Source: an uncultured Lachnospiraceae bacterium (GTDB taxonomy: Bacteria; Bacillota; Clostridia; Lachnospirales; Lachnospiraceae). Taken from it: DNA of 57,347 bases. The stretch lies in assembly GCA_900317585.1 (NCBI GenBank), contig ONHG01000015.1, forward strand, positions 1-57,347, in the 5' to 3' direction. Position 1 is the stretch's first letter. Each line of letters starts with the position of its first letter. Below the pieces are notes generated by a model. The model was not told the DNA's origin and made no database searches. It saw nothing but the letters and a program-made list of their open reading frames with translations. Position numbers and translations under genes: made by a program. Shown here in pieces: positions 17,034-25,112 of the stretch.

Positions 17034-17280
17034 GGTGACTATTCAGAACCATCCACGCACATTCGCAAAACCGCACGATACTCGTGCTTTGTCTATACTC
17101 CGTTACGGTCCGCGCTGAACAAACGTCCCCCGGACGTTTAGCGCCGCTACTACGCAGCTAATTTTGCTCATATGTGTGGGGGTGGCTCTATTCGAGCCAC
17201 CAGAGAACAAGAAAATCTGCTGCTTACATGCAAGCATGACGCATCAGCTTTTTTGTTCTCAGTGGTTCTGAATAGTTACC
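17034..17280. mobile_element. 247-bp MITE-like element
   Basis: Terminal inverted repeats: GGTGACTATTCAGAACCA (17034-17051) mirrored at 17263-17280 with one mismatch. Inside are perfect hairpins AAACGTCC-CCC-GGACGTTT (17121-17139), GGTGGCTC/GAGCCACC (17181-17201), and a longer imperfect one (GAACAA...TTGTTC, about 17204-17259). It has no coding capacity. The ACGTCC hairpin inside GCGC flanks also occurs in the tRNA-Gly array, and the 12-nt end sequence CTGAATAGTTAC recurs at 22494-22505. No target-site duplication is evident. Confidence 0.6.
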
Positions 17281-17307
17281 CTTTTAGAATATATTATATC
17301 CGTTTTC

Positions 17308-18900
17308 TTAGAAATTGGCAAACCCATTCATGAATCCGTAGCCAAAAATTTTATTTGGATAGTCGGTTTTTTCTTTTCTTCGACAGTTTCTTACCATGGC
17401 ATTTTTTATATCCACTCCGTTTGCGAGCACAAGATTGCCTCTCACTATCATCCACTCCATGATGAGAGCCGCCACCGCTGCAGTGATTGCAGCAGCCGCC
17501 GATGTACCACTTAGCGCTATATACATTCCTCTTGGATTTGCCCCTGTGATATCCACAGCCGGTGCTACGAGATCCGGCTTTATTCCACCATCTGCGTCAA
17601 AGCCCCTTCCCGACTCTAAAAGTATTGCATCATTTAGGGAATTATAGCCTCCCGCCGTTATCACAAGCTTAGCATCCGAAGGCATGGTCAGCGTGGTATC
17701 AGGCTCCGAGACAATAAAGCTCACATCAGTATCAAGAAGTCCTGTCATCGGGAGCCACATATTAAAAACGCCTCCAATAGTCATAAGTGGAAATACCCTG
17801 ATGGTCCACACTCCCTTCACCACCTTTTCAAAGCGGATAAATATAAGCATATCCCTCGTCTGTCTGCCGGTCTGCCTGTAGTCAATAGTCACCCCTGTTC
17901 CCTCAAGAAGAAATGAGTATTCACCGCTGTCTGGTCGCATTGGTACCCCGGCTGGATTTGATTGTCCGCTAGGCGATATGACGGAAAGCGTAAATAGCTC
18001 AGGTGAAAGTGCCCAGCATTCCAGATAAAAGCCATCCATATCCTGCTCAACATTTATCTCAATATCATCGACTGTATCTGTTATGCGCCCTTTATAATGA
18101 TGCCTGCTGTTCGCCTCATTGCCCGCTGCCGCAACCACAGCCCTGCCTCTTTTTGCCGTGATATAGTCCAGATACTCTGAAAGATCCTCAGCTCCCGTGT
18201 GGCTTCCATTATTGCATCCAAGCGCCATGCAAAAGACAGCCGGTGCTCCCTTTTGACCTGCAAACTCATCTGCAAAATGCACTGCTCTCATCACATCAGC
18301 CTCCGAGTACACTAATTTACGATCCGGAATAAAGTAGAAATCATACAGCTTTTGAGGTGCTCTTTTCAGCTTTACGACAATAAGCTTAGCCTGTGGTGCC
18401 ACACCTGCAAAATCATCCTGCGGTCTGTTATTGCCACATATCACGCTCGCCACAAACGTACCATGCCCATCCTCATCGCCCGGTATGCTCTCATATGGAT
18501 TTTCCGATAAAATAGCAGCATTTATCTCATCCTCAGAATAAACCGTATCCGTATTCTGATCCCAGAGCACTGCAATCTTCGTCTTACCCTCAGGTGTCAT
18601 AAAAGCCTCCTGCGCATAATTCACACCTGTGTCAATAACCACCACATACACACCATTTCCGTATAGTCCCGGAACAAACTCCCTTTGAAGCCTGAAAACA
18701 CCGCTCTTTACAAGTCCCTGCGTGGATAAAGGAGCAAGACACTTTGGAATAGCCGAATACGAATAAACTCCCTCCATAAGTGGTGGGAGTCTTTCGTAAT
18801 CCTCATATGTCCATATCTCGTAATCATTGCCCAATGTCTCTATGATATTAGGAGCTATTAACGGTGGAATGAGCTCCTTTTTCGATACTATGAACTGCAT
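17308..18900 (-). CDS. S8 subtilisin-like protease, Csp-like architecture
   Basis: Protein of 530 residues with an intact catalytic triad: Asp in YVVVIDTGVN (about 88), His in EDGHGTFVAS (about 146), Ser in LSGTSAAAA (about 467). About 200 residues between the His and Ser blocks form a beta-rich insert (SPSGQSNPAGVPMRPDSGEY), matching the jelly-roll domain of the clostridial germination proteases CspA/B/C. The N-terminal 70 residues may be a prodomain. There is no signal peptide. Homologues in Lachnospiraceae are common and do not prove a germination role. Ribosome site GAGGTAAAAT. Confidence 0.85.
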   Translation of the reverse strand: MQFIVSKKELIPPLIAPNIIETLGNDYEIWTYEDYERLPPLMEGVYSYSAIPKCLAPLSTQGLVKSGVFRLQREFVPGLYGNGVYVVVIDTGVNYAQEAFMTPEGKTKIAVLWDQNTDTVYSEDEINAAILSENPYESIPGDEDGHGTFVASVICGNNRPQDDFAGVAPQAKLIVVKLKRAPQKLYDFYFIPDRKLVYSEADVMRAVHFADEFAGQKGAPAVFCMALGCNNGSHTGAEDLSEYLDYITAKRGRAVVAAAGNEANSRHHYKGRITDTVDDIEINVEQDMDGFYLECWALSPELFTLSVISPSGQSNPAGVPMRPDSGEYSFLLEGTGVTIDYRQTGRQTRDMLIFIRFEKVVKGVWTIRVFPLMTIGGVFNMWLPMTGLLDTDVSFIVSEPDTTLTMPSDAKLVITAGGYNSLNDAILLESGRGFDADGGIKPDLVAPAVDITGANPRGMYIALSGTSAAAAITAAVAALIMEWMIVRGNLVLANGVDIKNAMVRNCRRKEKTDYPNKIFGYGFMNGFANF

Positions 18901-18968
18901 ATTTTACCTCATATGATACATTTTCCTCTATTAAATTATATTCCCAAAATAAAAATTTGCTACCAAAT

Positions 18969-21377
18969 TTACTCGCGACTTCCATGACATGTAAAATAAA
19001 TCACCTGGTAATCCTGCGAAAGCACCGCAAGCAGCCTTCTGCCTCGAGCAAGCTTCTCATCATCCAGATTCACAAACGGATCGTCAAGTATGAGAAACGG
19101 CTTCTCGCCCGGATACATCGCATCCACAAGCGCAAAACGCATACATATGCCTATCAGATCCTTGTAGCCTGCCGACATGGTTCTCACATCGCGAAGCTGC
19201 CCCTGCTCCTTCATCCTTATTGAAATATTGGCATCCACCTGCCAGTCTCTGTCTGTATTTTCTGTCAGGATACCGAAGTACTTCTGGAATCCATTGGAAA
19301 TAGGCGCCATGTATCTGGCAGTAAACTGCTCCCTTGCCCTGGTCAGATAGTCTGATGTAAGCCCAAGTATCTCGTACTTATGCTTTTCCTCAGCCTGTAT
19401 CTGCTTGCAGTTGCGATACTCCTGCTCCTTTTCATCCCTCATATCAAGCTGCTCCTGCAGATCATCCATCTGTCTGCTGTACTGCACTAAGGATGCCCTG
19501 ATTTCATCGAGGCTGCATTCCACCTTTGAAATCATCTCATTGAGCTCATCAAGTGTATACGGACACTCATTTGGTGCAAGAAGCTTGTCCATATCGTTGT
19601 CATTCTCAAACTGCGTTTTCTTCTGAAGAGCACTGTCCATATTTTCCTTTGCAAAGCCGACCTCTGCGAGCTGCTTTTTCATCTGTGAAAGTGTCTGTGT
19701 ATATTCTGTAGTACTGTCATATCCATAGAGACTTAAATACTCATCAAGCGAAGCCTTTGCCTTCTCATAGTCAGCCTTTGTCTTGGCGCGCTTTCCTATC
19801 TGCTCGTTGAAACGACTGTAGTCATGAACCTTTGTTCGAAGCTCATAAAGCTTCTCCTGATACTGCGATTCATCTGCCTCAATCGAAAAGCTGTCAAAAA
19901 ACTGCGATACCTCATGCTCCATTGATGTAATGCCGCTTTGAATCTGCTCAAGCTGCTCCTTTAATTCCTGAATCGGTATCTCCTTCTGCTTTATATTTTC
20001 CTCACGCTCAGCCATAAGCCTGATGTATGCTCTCTGCTTTTTGTTGTTCAGACGGATTCCATAGACCATCATGACAACACCGCAAAATGCCATAGTGATT
20101 CCCGCTATACCGATTGCAAGAAGCATGATTTCCTTCACATTGTACTTCTCATTCAGGCTGAATGCTGTGGCAACAACCGCTGCCAAAAGGCCTATAACCA
20201 TAATCACAATACCTGCAGGTACAAGCTTTGTCTTCTCCGGTGCCTCCGGCTCCTCCTCATCATCTGCCATCTGTGCAATGGAGGTCATCTGCGAGAGCTT
20301 GAGCTCCATGTGGCTGTACTCATTCTTGACACTCTGGATGTTTGCAATCTTCTTTTGCATCTCATCAAGACCATCATCAGATGGCACTCCATCCTTAAAC
20401 ATACCTGAAAGTGTATCTAAATACTGCTCCTCCTCAGGCGTAAAGCTCAGATTATCTTCTACAGCCTTTAAGCTTTCAAGCTCTCCGGCCTGCTTTGTCT
20501 TTTCCAAAAGCTCTGCCTCATCCGGTGCTTTGTCTCCAAAGACTGCCGATGCAGCATTGTAAATGCTCTCTTTCTCCTTTGCAACGGCACAAAGCTGCTC
20601 GTAGTTTTCACGAAGTGCCTGCTTTCTGCTGTCCTCAGATGCCACCTGAAGCGCCCTGCCGTACTCGGCTCTGATACCGGTAAGCTCCTTCTTCTGGGCA
20701 GTTTTCTCATCTATTTTCTGTGAAAGCTGTGCTGCCGCCTCATCCGCGGCCTGATACTTCTTAAGCTCCTGTTCCAAGGCTGTGAGTGTATTTACACGCT
20801 TTTTGATGGAGCCTGTGATACGGTTTGGGGACATCTTATTCATCATATCCTTAATGTCCGCTGTCGCCGACTCGAAGTTGTTGATGTCATTTGTATTTTC
20901 CGCCATATTGCCAAGCTTTGCGCTGATGCTGTCTGATGACGAAAACATGCAGTCTGCCTGTGCTATGTATATCGTTCTCTTGAACGAGCTGCGGTCGAGG
21001 TCAAAAAGCTCCTCTCCAAGCAGTGGTGAAAAATCATCACACTCAACCATGGTTGCAAGCCTGTATAAGTGAAAATCATCCTGCTTTTCTGTGAGGCCAA
21101 AGGTCCTTACAAGTCTGTACTCCGCTCCATCGGCCTCAAAATCAAGCTCTCCACCATAAGTGCCGCCCTGCCATGGCTTATAGAGCTTTCTTTCCCTCTC
21201 AAAGGCGCCCGGCTCCTTTTTCGTATCAAAGCCGTACAGCATAGCCTTCAAAAAAGCCGCAAGTGTACTCTTTCCCCAGCCGTTTGGCTGGTTTATGACA
21301 TTGACTCCATCATTGAAATTGATATTAAGATCGGACAGCTTTCCGAAGTTGTTTATGTGACAAGCTATTAATTTCAA
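18969..21377 (-). CDS. SMC/SbcC-like ATPase (YhaN-type)
   Basis: ATPase of 802 residues with a split ABC head: Walker A GWGKSTLAAFLKAMLYGFD near residue 35, a long coiled-coil rich middle, and C-terminal MSAGYKDLIGICMRFALVDA with Walker B PFLILDDPFVNLDDEKLARG. Two hydrophobic helices (about 385-445, GIVIMVIGLLAAVVATAF and a second) interrupt the coils, as in Bacillus YhaN, so it is membrane-associated. It is 3 bp from the metallophosphoesterase gene, the SbcCD-like partner. Likely role: nuclease-associated DNA end processing or repair. Confidence 0.88.
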   Translation of the reverse strand: MKLIACHINNFGKLSDLNINFNDGVNVINQPNGWGKSTLAAFLKAMLYGFDTKKEPGAFERERKLYKPWQGGTYGGELDFEADGAEYRLVRTFGLTEKQDDFHLYRLATMVECDDFSPLLGEELFDLDRSSFKRTIYIAQADCMFSSSDSISAKLGNMAENTNDINNFESATADIKDMMNKMSPNRITGSIKKRVNTLTALEQELKKYQAADEAAAQLSQKIDEKTAQKKELTGIRAEYGRALQVASEDSRKQALRENYEQLCAVAKEKESIYNAASAVFGDKAPDEAELLEKTKQAGELESLKAVEDNLSFTPEEEQYLDTLSGMFKDGVPSDDGLDEMQKKIANIQSVKNEYSHMELKLSQMTSIAQMADDEEEPEAPEKTKLVPAGIVIMVIGLLAAVVATAFSLNEKYNVKEIMLLAIGIAGITMAFCGVVMMVYGIRLNNKKQRAYIRLMAEREENIKQKEIPIQELKEQLEQIQSGITSMEHEVSQFFDSFSIEADESQYQEKLYELRTKVHDYSRFNEQIGKRAKTKADYEKAKASLDEYLSLYGYDSTTEYTQTLSQMKKQLAEVGFAKENMDSALQKKTQFENDNDMDKLLAPNECPYTLDELNEMISKVECSLDEIRASLVQYSRQMDDLQEQLDMRDEKEQEYRNCKQIQAEEKHKYEILGLTSDYLTRAREQFTARYMAPISNGFQKYFGILTENTDRDWQVDANISIRMKEQGQLRDVRTMSAGYKDLIGICMRFALVDAMYPGEKPFLILDDPFVNLDDEKLARGRRLLAVLSQDYQVIYFTCHGSRE

Positions 21378-21380
21378 TTT

Positions 21381-22445
21381 CTAAATCTCCTCCCCGCTAA
21401 GCGCCGATATACCACACCTGATGACCTCAGACTTCTGCTCCTCGGTCATATCTGAGCCAAGCACCATCCGTATGAACTCACCCTTAAGTGATGCATCCTT
21501 TTCGTATTCACTGTAATTGATGAGAAGCCTTGTCTCATCATACACCTTTTCATAGTAGAAATATTCCTCGAACATATCCTTGAGGAAATCTGTGTTTATC
21601 TCACAATCCACGTCCACCTCACCTACAAGCACGAACTTTACCATGCTTCTCGATGAATATTCACTGTCCGAAATGGCTTTTTCCATCTTCACAGCCACAT
21701 CCTGTGTGGTCATGGCTCCTGTCACATCCACATACAGCGTGTAGAGGCTCCTGTACGCAAACGGTACAAAGCTAAAGCCTGCCGTGAGCTTCTCATCATC
21801 TATATCAAGCACCACAAAGCCCTTTTGTCCACACTCATCAAAGCCTCTTCCCTCTAAACAGCCGCTGTAGCAGTACATGCCGCGGTTGTCAAGCTGTCCG
21901 CTCTGATACTCATGCACATGACCGAGTGCGAGATAATCAATGCCCTTATTCTTAAGGTCGCCTGTGGAAATCTCATCACCGAGCTGTCCGTGGAGAGTGA
22001 CAACGTTGTAATTGTCATTGTCGAGCACAAGAGAATTGTACATGGCAGCCTGGTTAGACTTGTCTATCTCAAGACCTGTTATTGTGATATTTCCATAGCT
22101 GTATGAGGTCCACTGATTAGAAAAAAGCTTAAGGTTGTCAGGGATTTCATCGAGCTTCGATATGAAATTGTCCGAGTCGTGATTACCCTTAAGATAATAG
22201 AAATCGATATCCGGATTTGACGTAATCGAATCCTTTACCAGATTTCTGGCAGTCGCTGACACATTTCTCGTGTCAAATAAATCGCCTGCTATGATAATCG
22301 CCTTTACATCGTTATTTTTGGCGTACTCTATCATCCTTGAATATGTACGCAGTATTTCCATTTTTCTCTCTTTTGCCTGCTCCTTTGACAGATTCGAGGT
22401 CATCTTCGAATCCAGATGCAGGTCTGCACAGTGGATTATTTTCAT
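21381..22445 (-). CDS. SbcD/YhaO-like metallophosphoesterase (DNA repair exonuclease)
   Basis: Protein of 354 residues with calcineurin-like motifs: HCADLHLDSK (D-x-H, residues 5-14), IIAGDLFDTRNV (GD), LKGNHDSDNF (GNHD), and LALGHVHEYQ (GHxH). This is the Mre11/SbcD exonuclease fold, partner of the SMC-like ATPase that starts 3 bp downstream. Together they probably form an SbcCD-like nuclease. Both genes form one operon. Confidence 0.92.
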   Translation of the reverse strand: MKIIHCADLHLDSKMTSNLSKEQAKERKMEILRTYSRMIEYAKNNDVKAIIIAGDLFDTRNVSATARNLVKDSITSNPDIDFYYLKGNHDSDNFISKLDEIPDNLKLFSNQWTSYSYGNITITGLEIDKSNQAAMYNSLVLDNDNYNVVTLHGQLGDEISTGDLKNKGIDYLALGHVHEYQSGQLDNRGMYCYSGCLEGRGFDECGQKGFVVLDIDDEKLTAGFSFVPFAYRSLYTLYVDVTGAMTTQDVAVKMEKAISDSEYSSRSMVKFVLVGEVDVDCEINTDFLKDMFEEYFYYEKVYDETRLLINYSEYEKDASLKGEFIRMVLGSDMTEEQKSEVIRCGISALSGEEI

Positions 22446-22518
22446 TTTTCCAATTCCTCTCTTACGAAATATGCGTTACCTCATATTTCTGTGCTGAATA
22501 GTTACAATCCTTTAACAA

Positions 22519-24048
22519 TTAAACGTGCTGACTGTCTGCAAGCTCAGGTGTACCTCTCATCTGAATGAGCGGGCCACCCTTCTTCTCCACATAGTCCTTA
22601 GTGATTGTAACCGTGCCGATATTGTCATCCTTTGGTATCTCATACATGATATCGAGCATGAAATCCTCTATAATCGCACGAAGAGCTCTGGCTCCGACCT
22701 TCTTTTCCTTTGCCATCTTGGCGATGGCATAAAGCGCATCATCGTCGAACTCAAGCCTTACCTCATCCATCTCAAGGAGCTTCTGATACTGCTTGATAAT
22801 GGCATTCTTTGGCTCCTTCAATATCTTTACAAGCATATCCTCGGTGAGAGCCTCAAGTGAGAACATGATAGGAAGTCGTCCGATAAACTCAGGAATCATT
22901 CCAAATTTGCGGATATCATCAACAGTTGCCTGCATGAGCAGGTTCTCATCCCCATCATACTTGTCCTTCAAATCAGCCTTGAAGCCTATAGAAGCCTCCT
23001 TGTTCAGGCGTTCCTTTATGATATCCTCAAGTCCCGGGAAAGCACCTCCGCATATAAAGAGAATATTTCTCGTGTCAACTGTGGTCATCGGAACCATGGC
23101 ATTCTTGCTGCTGGCACCAACCGGCACCTCAACCTCTGAACCCTCTAAAAGCTTAAGCATACCCTGCTGCACGGACTCTCCGCTCACATCACGCTGGTTG
23201 GCATTTCTCTTCTTTGCAAGCTTGTCTATCTCATCTATAAAAATGATACCGTGCTCAGCTCTCTCCACGTCATTATCTGCAGCCGCAAGAAGCTTGCTTA
23301 CCACACTTTCGATATCGTCACCGATATATCCGGCCTCAGTAAGTGATGTGGCATCTGTTATGGCAAGTGGCACATCTAAAAGCTTTGCAAGAGTCTTTAC
23401 GAGATATGTCTTTCCTGAACCTGTAGGTCCGATCATGAGCATATTTGATTTCTCAATCTCCACACCGTCATATTTATTTGAAGCCTGCTTTGCAGTGGTA
23501 TTCTCTTCCTGTGCCTTATGCTTATTGTCAGCCATGACACGCTTGTAGTGGTTATATACTGCAACCGACATGACCTTCTTTGCATGCTCCTGACCTACCA
23601 CATAATCATCAAGACTCGCCTTAATCCTATGCGGTGCAGGAATTGAGTGAATGTCAAGAATCGGCTCGACCTTTTTCTCTTCCTTTGGTTTTTTCTTCTT
23701 AAGCTTCTGGCTGTTTGGTATGCCTCCTGTCAGATCTGACAAATTTATCATGCTGATATTGGGCATATTGCCAAAATCCATATTGCTTATATTTCCAAGA
23801 TTTCCGAGGTTGCCAAAATTACCGTTGCTCATGGAGTCAAAGGTCTTTTGCATACAATCGCTGCAGATGCACAGGTTCGGCTGGATATGTATCATCTTGC
23901 CTGCCACGCTCTCCGGTCTGCGGCAGATATAGCAGACATCCTCGTAGTCGTTTGCCTTGTTATCGTTTGTATTATCTATGTTATTTGTAGTTTCTTCATT
24001 ATTATCCTGAATATTGTCAGGTACTTCCTTGAAATCATCATTATTCAT
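22519..24048 (-). CDS. clpX: ClpX-type AAA+ unfoldase, extended form
   Basis: Protein of 509 residues, about 80 longer than usual ClpX. It has an N-terminal four-cysteine zinc-binding domain (CYICRRPESVAGKM, CICSDCM), Walker A GPTGSGKT, Walker B GIIFIDEIDKLAKK, the ClpP-docking IGF loop (EASIGFKADL), and the C-terminal GARALRAIIEDFMLDIMYE block. The extra length is an acidic Asn-rich N-terminus and a linker of repeated GN(F/L)GN units (about 75-110). It is expected to unfold substrates for ClpP; no clpP is in the window, so it may be a second ClpX paralogue. Confidence 0.92.
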   Translation of the reverse strand: MNNDDFKEVPDNIQDNNEETTNNIDNTNDNKANDYEDVCYICRRPESVAGKMIHIQPNLCICSDCMQKTFDSMSNGNFGNLGNLGNISNMDFGNMPNISMINLSDLTGGIPNSQKLKKKKPKEEKKVEPILDIHSIPAPHRIKASLDDYVVGQEHAKKVMSVAVYNHYKRVMADNKHKAQEENTTAKQASNKYDGVEIEKSNMLMIGPTGSGKTYLVKTLAKLLDVPLAITDATSLTEAGYIGDDIESVVSKLLAAADNDVERAEHGIIFIDEIDKLAKKRNANQRDVSGESVQQGMLKLLEGSEVEVPVGASSKNAMVPMTTVDTRNILFICGGAFPGLEDIIKERLNKEASIGFKADLKDKYDGDENLLMQATVDDIRKFGMIPEFIGRLPIMFSLEALTEDMLVKILKEPKNAIIKQYQKLLEMDEVRLEFDDDALYAIAKMAKEKKVGARALRAIIEDFMLDIMYEIPKDDNIGTVTITKDYVEKKGGPLIQMRGTPELADSQHV

Positions 24049-24146
24049 AGGTGAATTACCGCCTTTGTATCATTTGGCTGCTTTATCAGCCATTTCACTA
24101 TTATACACTACTGAATAAATGCATGCAAGCAAGCTGAGGCGCTTTT

Positions 24147-24181
24147 AAAAAAAAGAACCGACAGATCAAAAGACCTGCCGG
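24147..24181 (-). terminator. Rho-independent terminator
   Basis: On the minus strand CCGGCAGGTC-TTTT-GATCTGTCGG (two G-U pairs) followed by a run of eight T. It ends the transcript of the membrane protein gene at 24199-24753. Confidence 0.85.
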
Positions 24182-24198
24182 ATCCATTTTATTAATAT

Positions 24199-24753
24199 CT
24201 ATCTTCCACAAATAATTTCTAAGATACTTTTGCAATCCCGAGCAATTATTGGAGTGCCCAAAATTATTGCTGCAATTGAACAGCTCAAATCAAATAATCT
24301 TAACATTCTTTCAATCTTACAATCATCATAATGTGGAACCATCCATTCGCTCCATGGATATCTATAAATCTCATTTTCCAATGGTTTATATACTTTAATA
24401 ACTATACACCATAATAAGGCCGTAACATTAATAATGAGTCCACAATAATAAACTATTGGAGCATATGATTCCTTTTGAAAAAAGAAGAACACCAACTTTG
24501 AAAATATTAAAAACCATACGCTTTGTGTAATTATGGTAAAATAACTTCCCATTCTCCAGTTGATTCCAAAGATAACCAGCGGAAAAAATGCAATTATTAA
24601 GCCACATGGACGTCCTGCTGCTATTCCTGCCGTATGATATGAATCTGATTCTAACTGCAATATCGCACACATTAAAATAATAGTTGGTGACAATATTGCA
24701 AGATAAATATTCCATACCAAAATAATAATTTTACTATGTTTATTCTCGTTCAT
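24199..24753 (-). CDS. Hypothetical membrane protein
   Basis: Protein of 184 residues with four to five hydrophobic segments (about 10-28, 45-62, 70-90, 100-117, 155-172) and a cytoplasmic-looking loop YPWSEWMVPHYDDCKIERM. No family recognised. The ribosome site is weak, but the clean terminator behind it supports expression. It sits at the edge of the agr-linked region and has the same AT-rich base use. Confidence 0.6.
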   Translation of the reverse strand: MNENKHSKIIILVWNIYLAILSPTIILMCAILQLESDSYHTAGIAAGRPCGLIIAFFPLVIFGINWRMGSYFTIITQSVWFLIFSKLVFFFFQKESYAPIVYYCGLIINVTALLWCIVIKVYKPLENEIYRYPWSEWMVPHYDDCKIERMLRLFDLSCSIAAIILGTPIIARDCKSILEIICGR

Positions 24754-24770
24754 ACTCTAATAAAAAATGA

Positions 24771-24953
24771 TTACATATTCTCAATATAAATATCTGTCCG
24801 TATTGCATATCTACCACTAAATGAATACTGCAAGTTCGTAAGAACTGCACTTTGAATTAGTCCAATATAATCATATACAAATAACGGTATTACAGATATC
24901 CAGACTCCTATTAATGAATTAGTGTCTGTTTTCCTACTAAATATATCATACAA
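24771..24953 (-). CDS. Possible small hydrophobic ORF or gene remnant
   Basis: A 60-residue frame with one hydrophobic stretch (LIGVWISVIPLFVYDYIGLI). It has no convincing ribosome site and lies in a 360-bp gap that also holds an agrA fragment, so it is probably a relic of a larger membrane protein gene. Confidence 0.25.
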   Translation of the reverse strand: MYDIFSRKTDTNSLIGVWISVIPLFVYDYIGLIQSAVLTNLQYSFSGRYAIRTDIYIENM

Positions 24954-25033
24954 CTATCCATATCAAAAGTCTATATTCTGAAAATATTTTTCATATTTTT
25001 ACAATTTTATCAATTTAGTATCTGTATATTTTT

Positions 25034-25109
25034 ATCCCAACTATCAATCAATCGACTCTCCTGCCTTTTTCTTGACATACAAATGGGCCGCATAACCGGA
25101 ATTGATGTT
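25034..25109 (+). pseudogene. 76-bp fragment of an agrA-like gene
   Basis: The plus strand here matches 33254-33330 of the intact agrA (about 67 of 76 positions by eye, one deleted T), covering the part that encodes the phosphoacceptor region (LDIQMG). It has no start or continuing frame. Its right edge falls 4 bp before the stop of the truncated permease-lipoprotein gene. Confidence 0.8.
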
Positions 25110-25112
25110 CTT

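Noticed and set aside
20071-20562. 163-residue plus-strand ORF
   Set aside because: Antisense shadow of the YhaN-like ATPase gene, no start signals.
22793-23548. 251-residue plus-strand ORF
   Set aside because: Antisense to clpX; Ser-rich composition typical of shadow frames.
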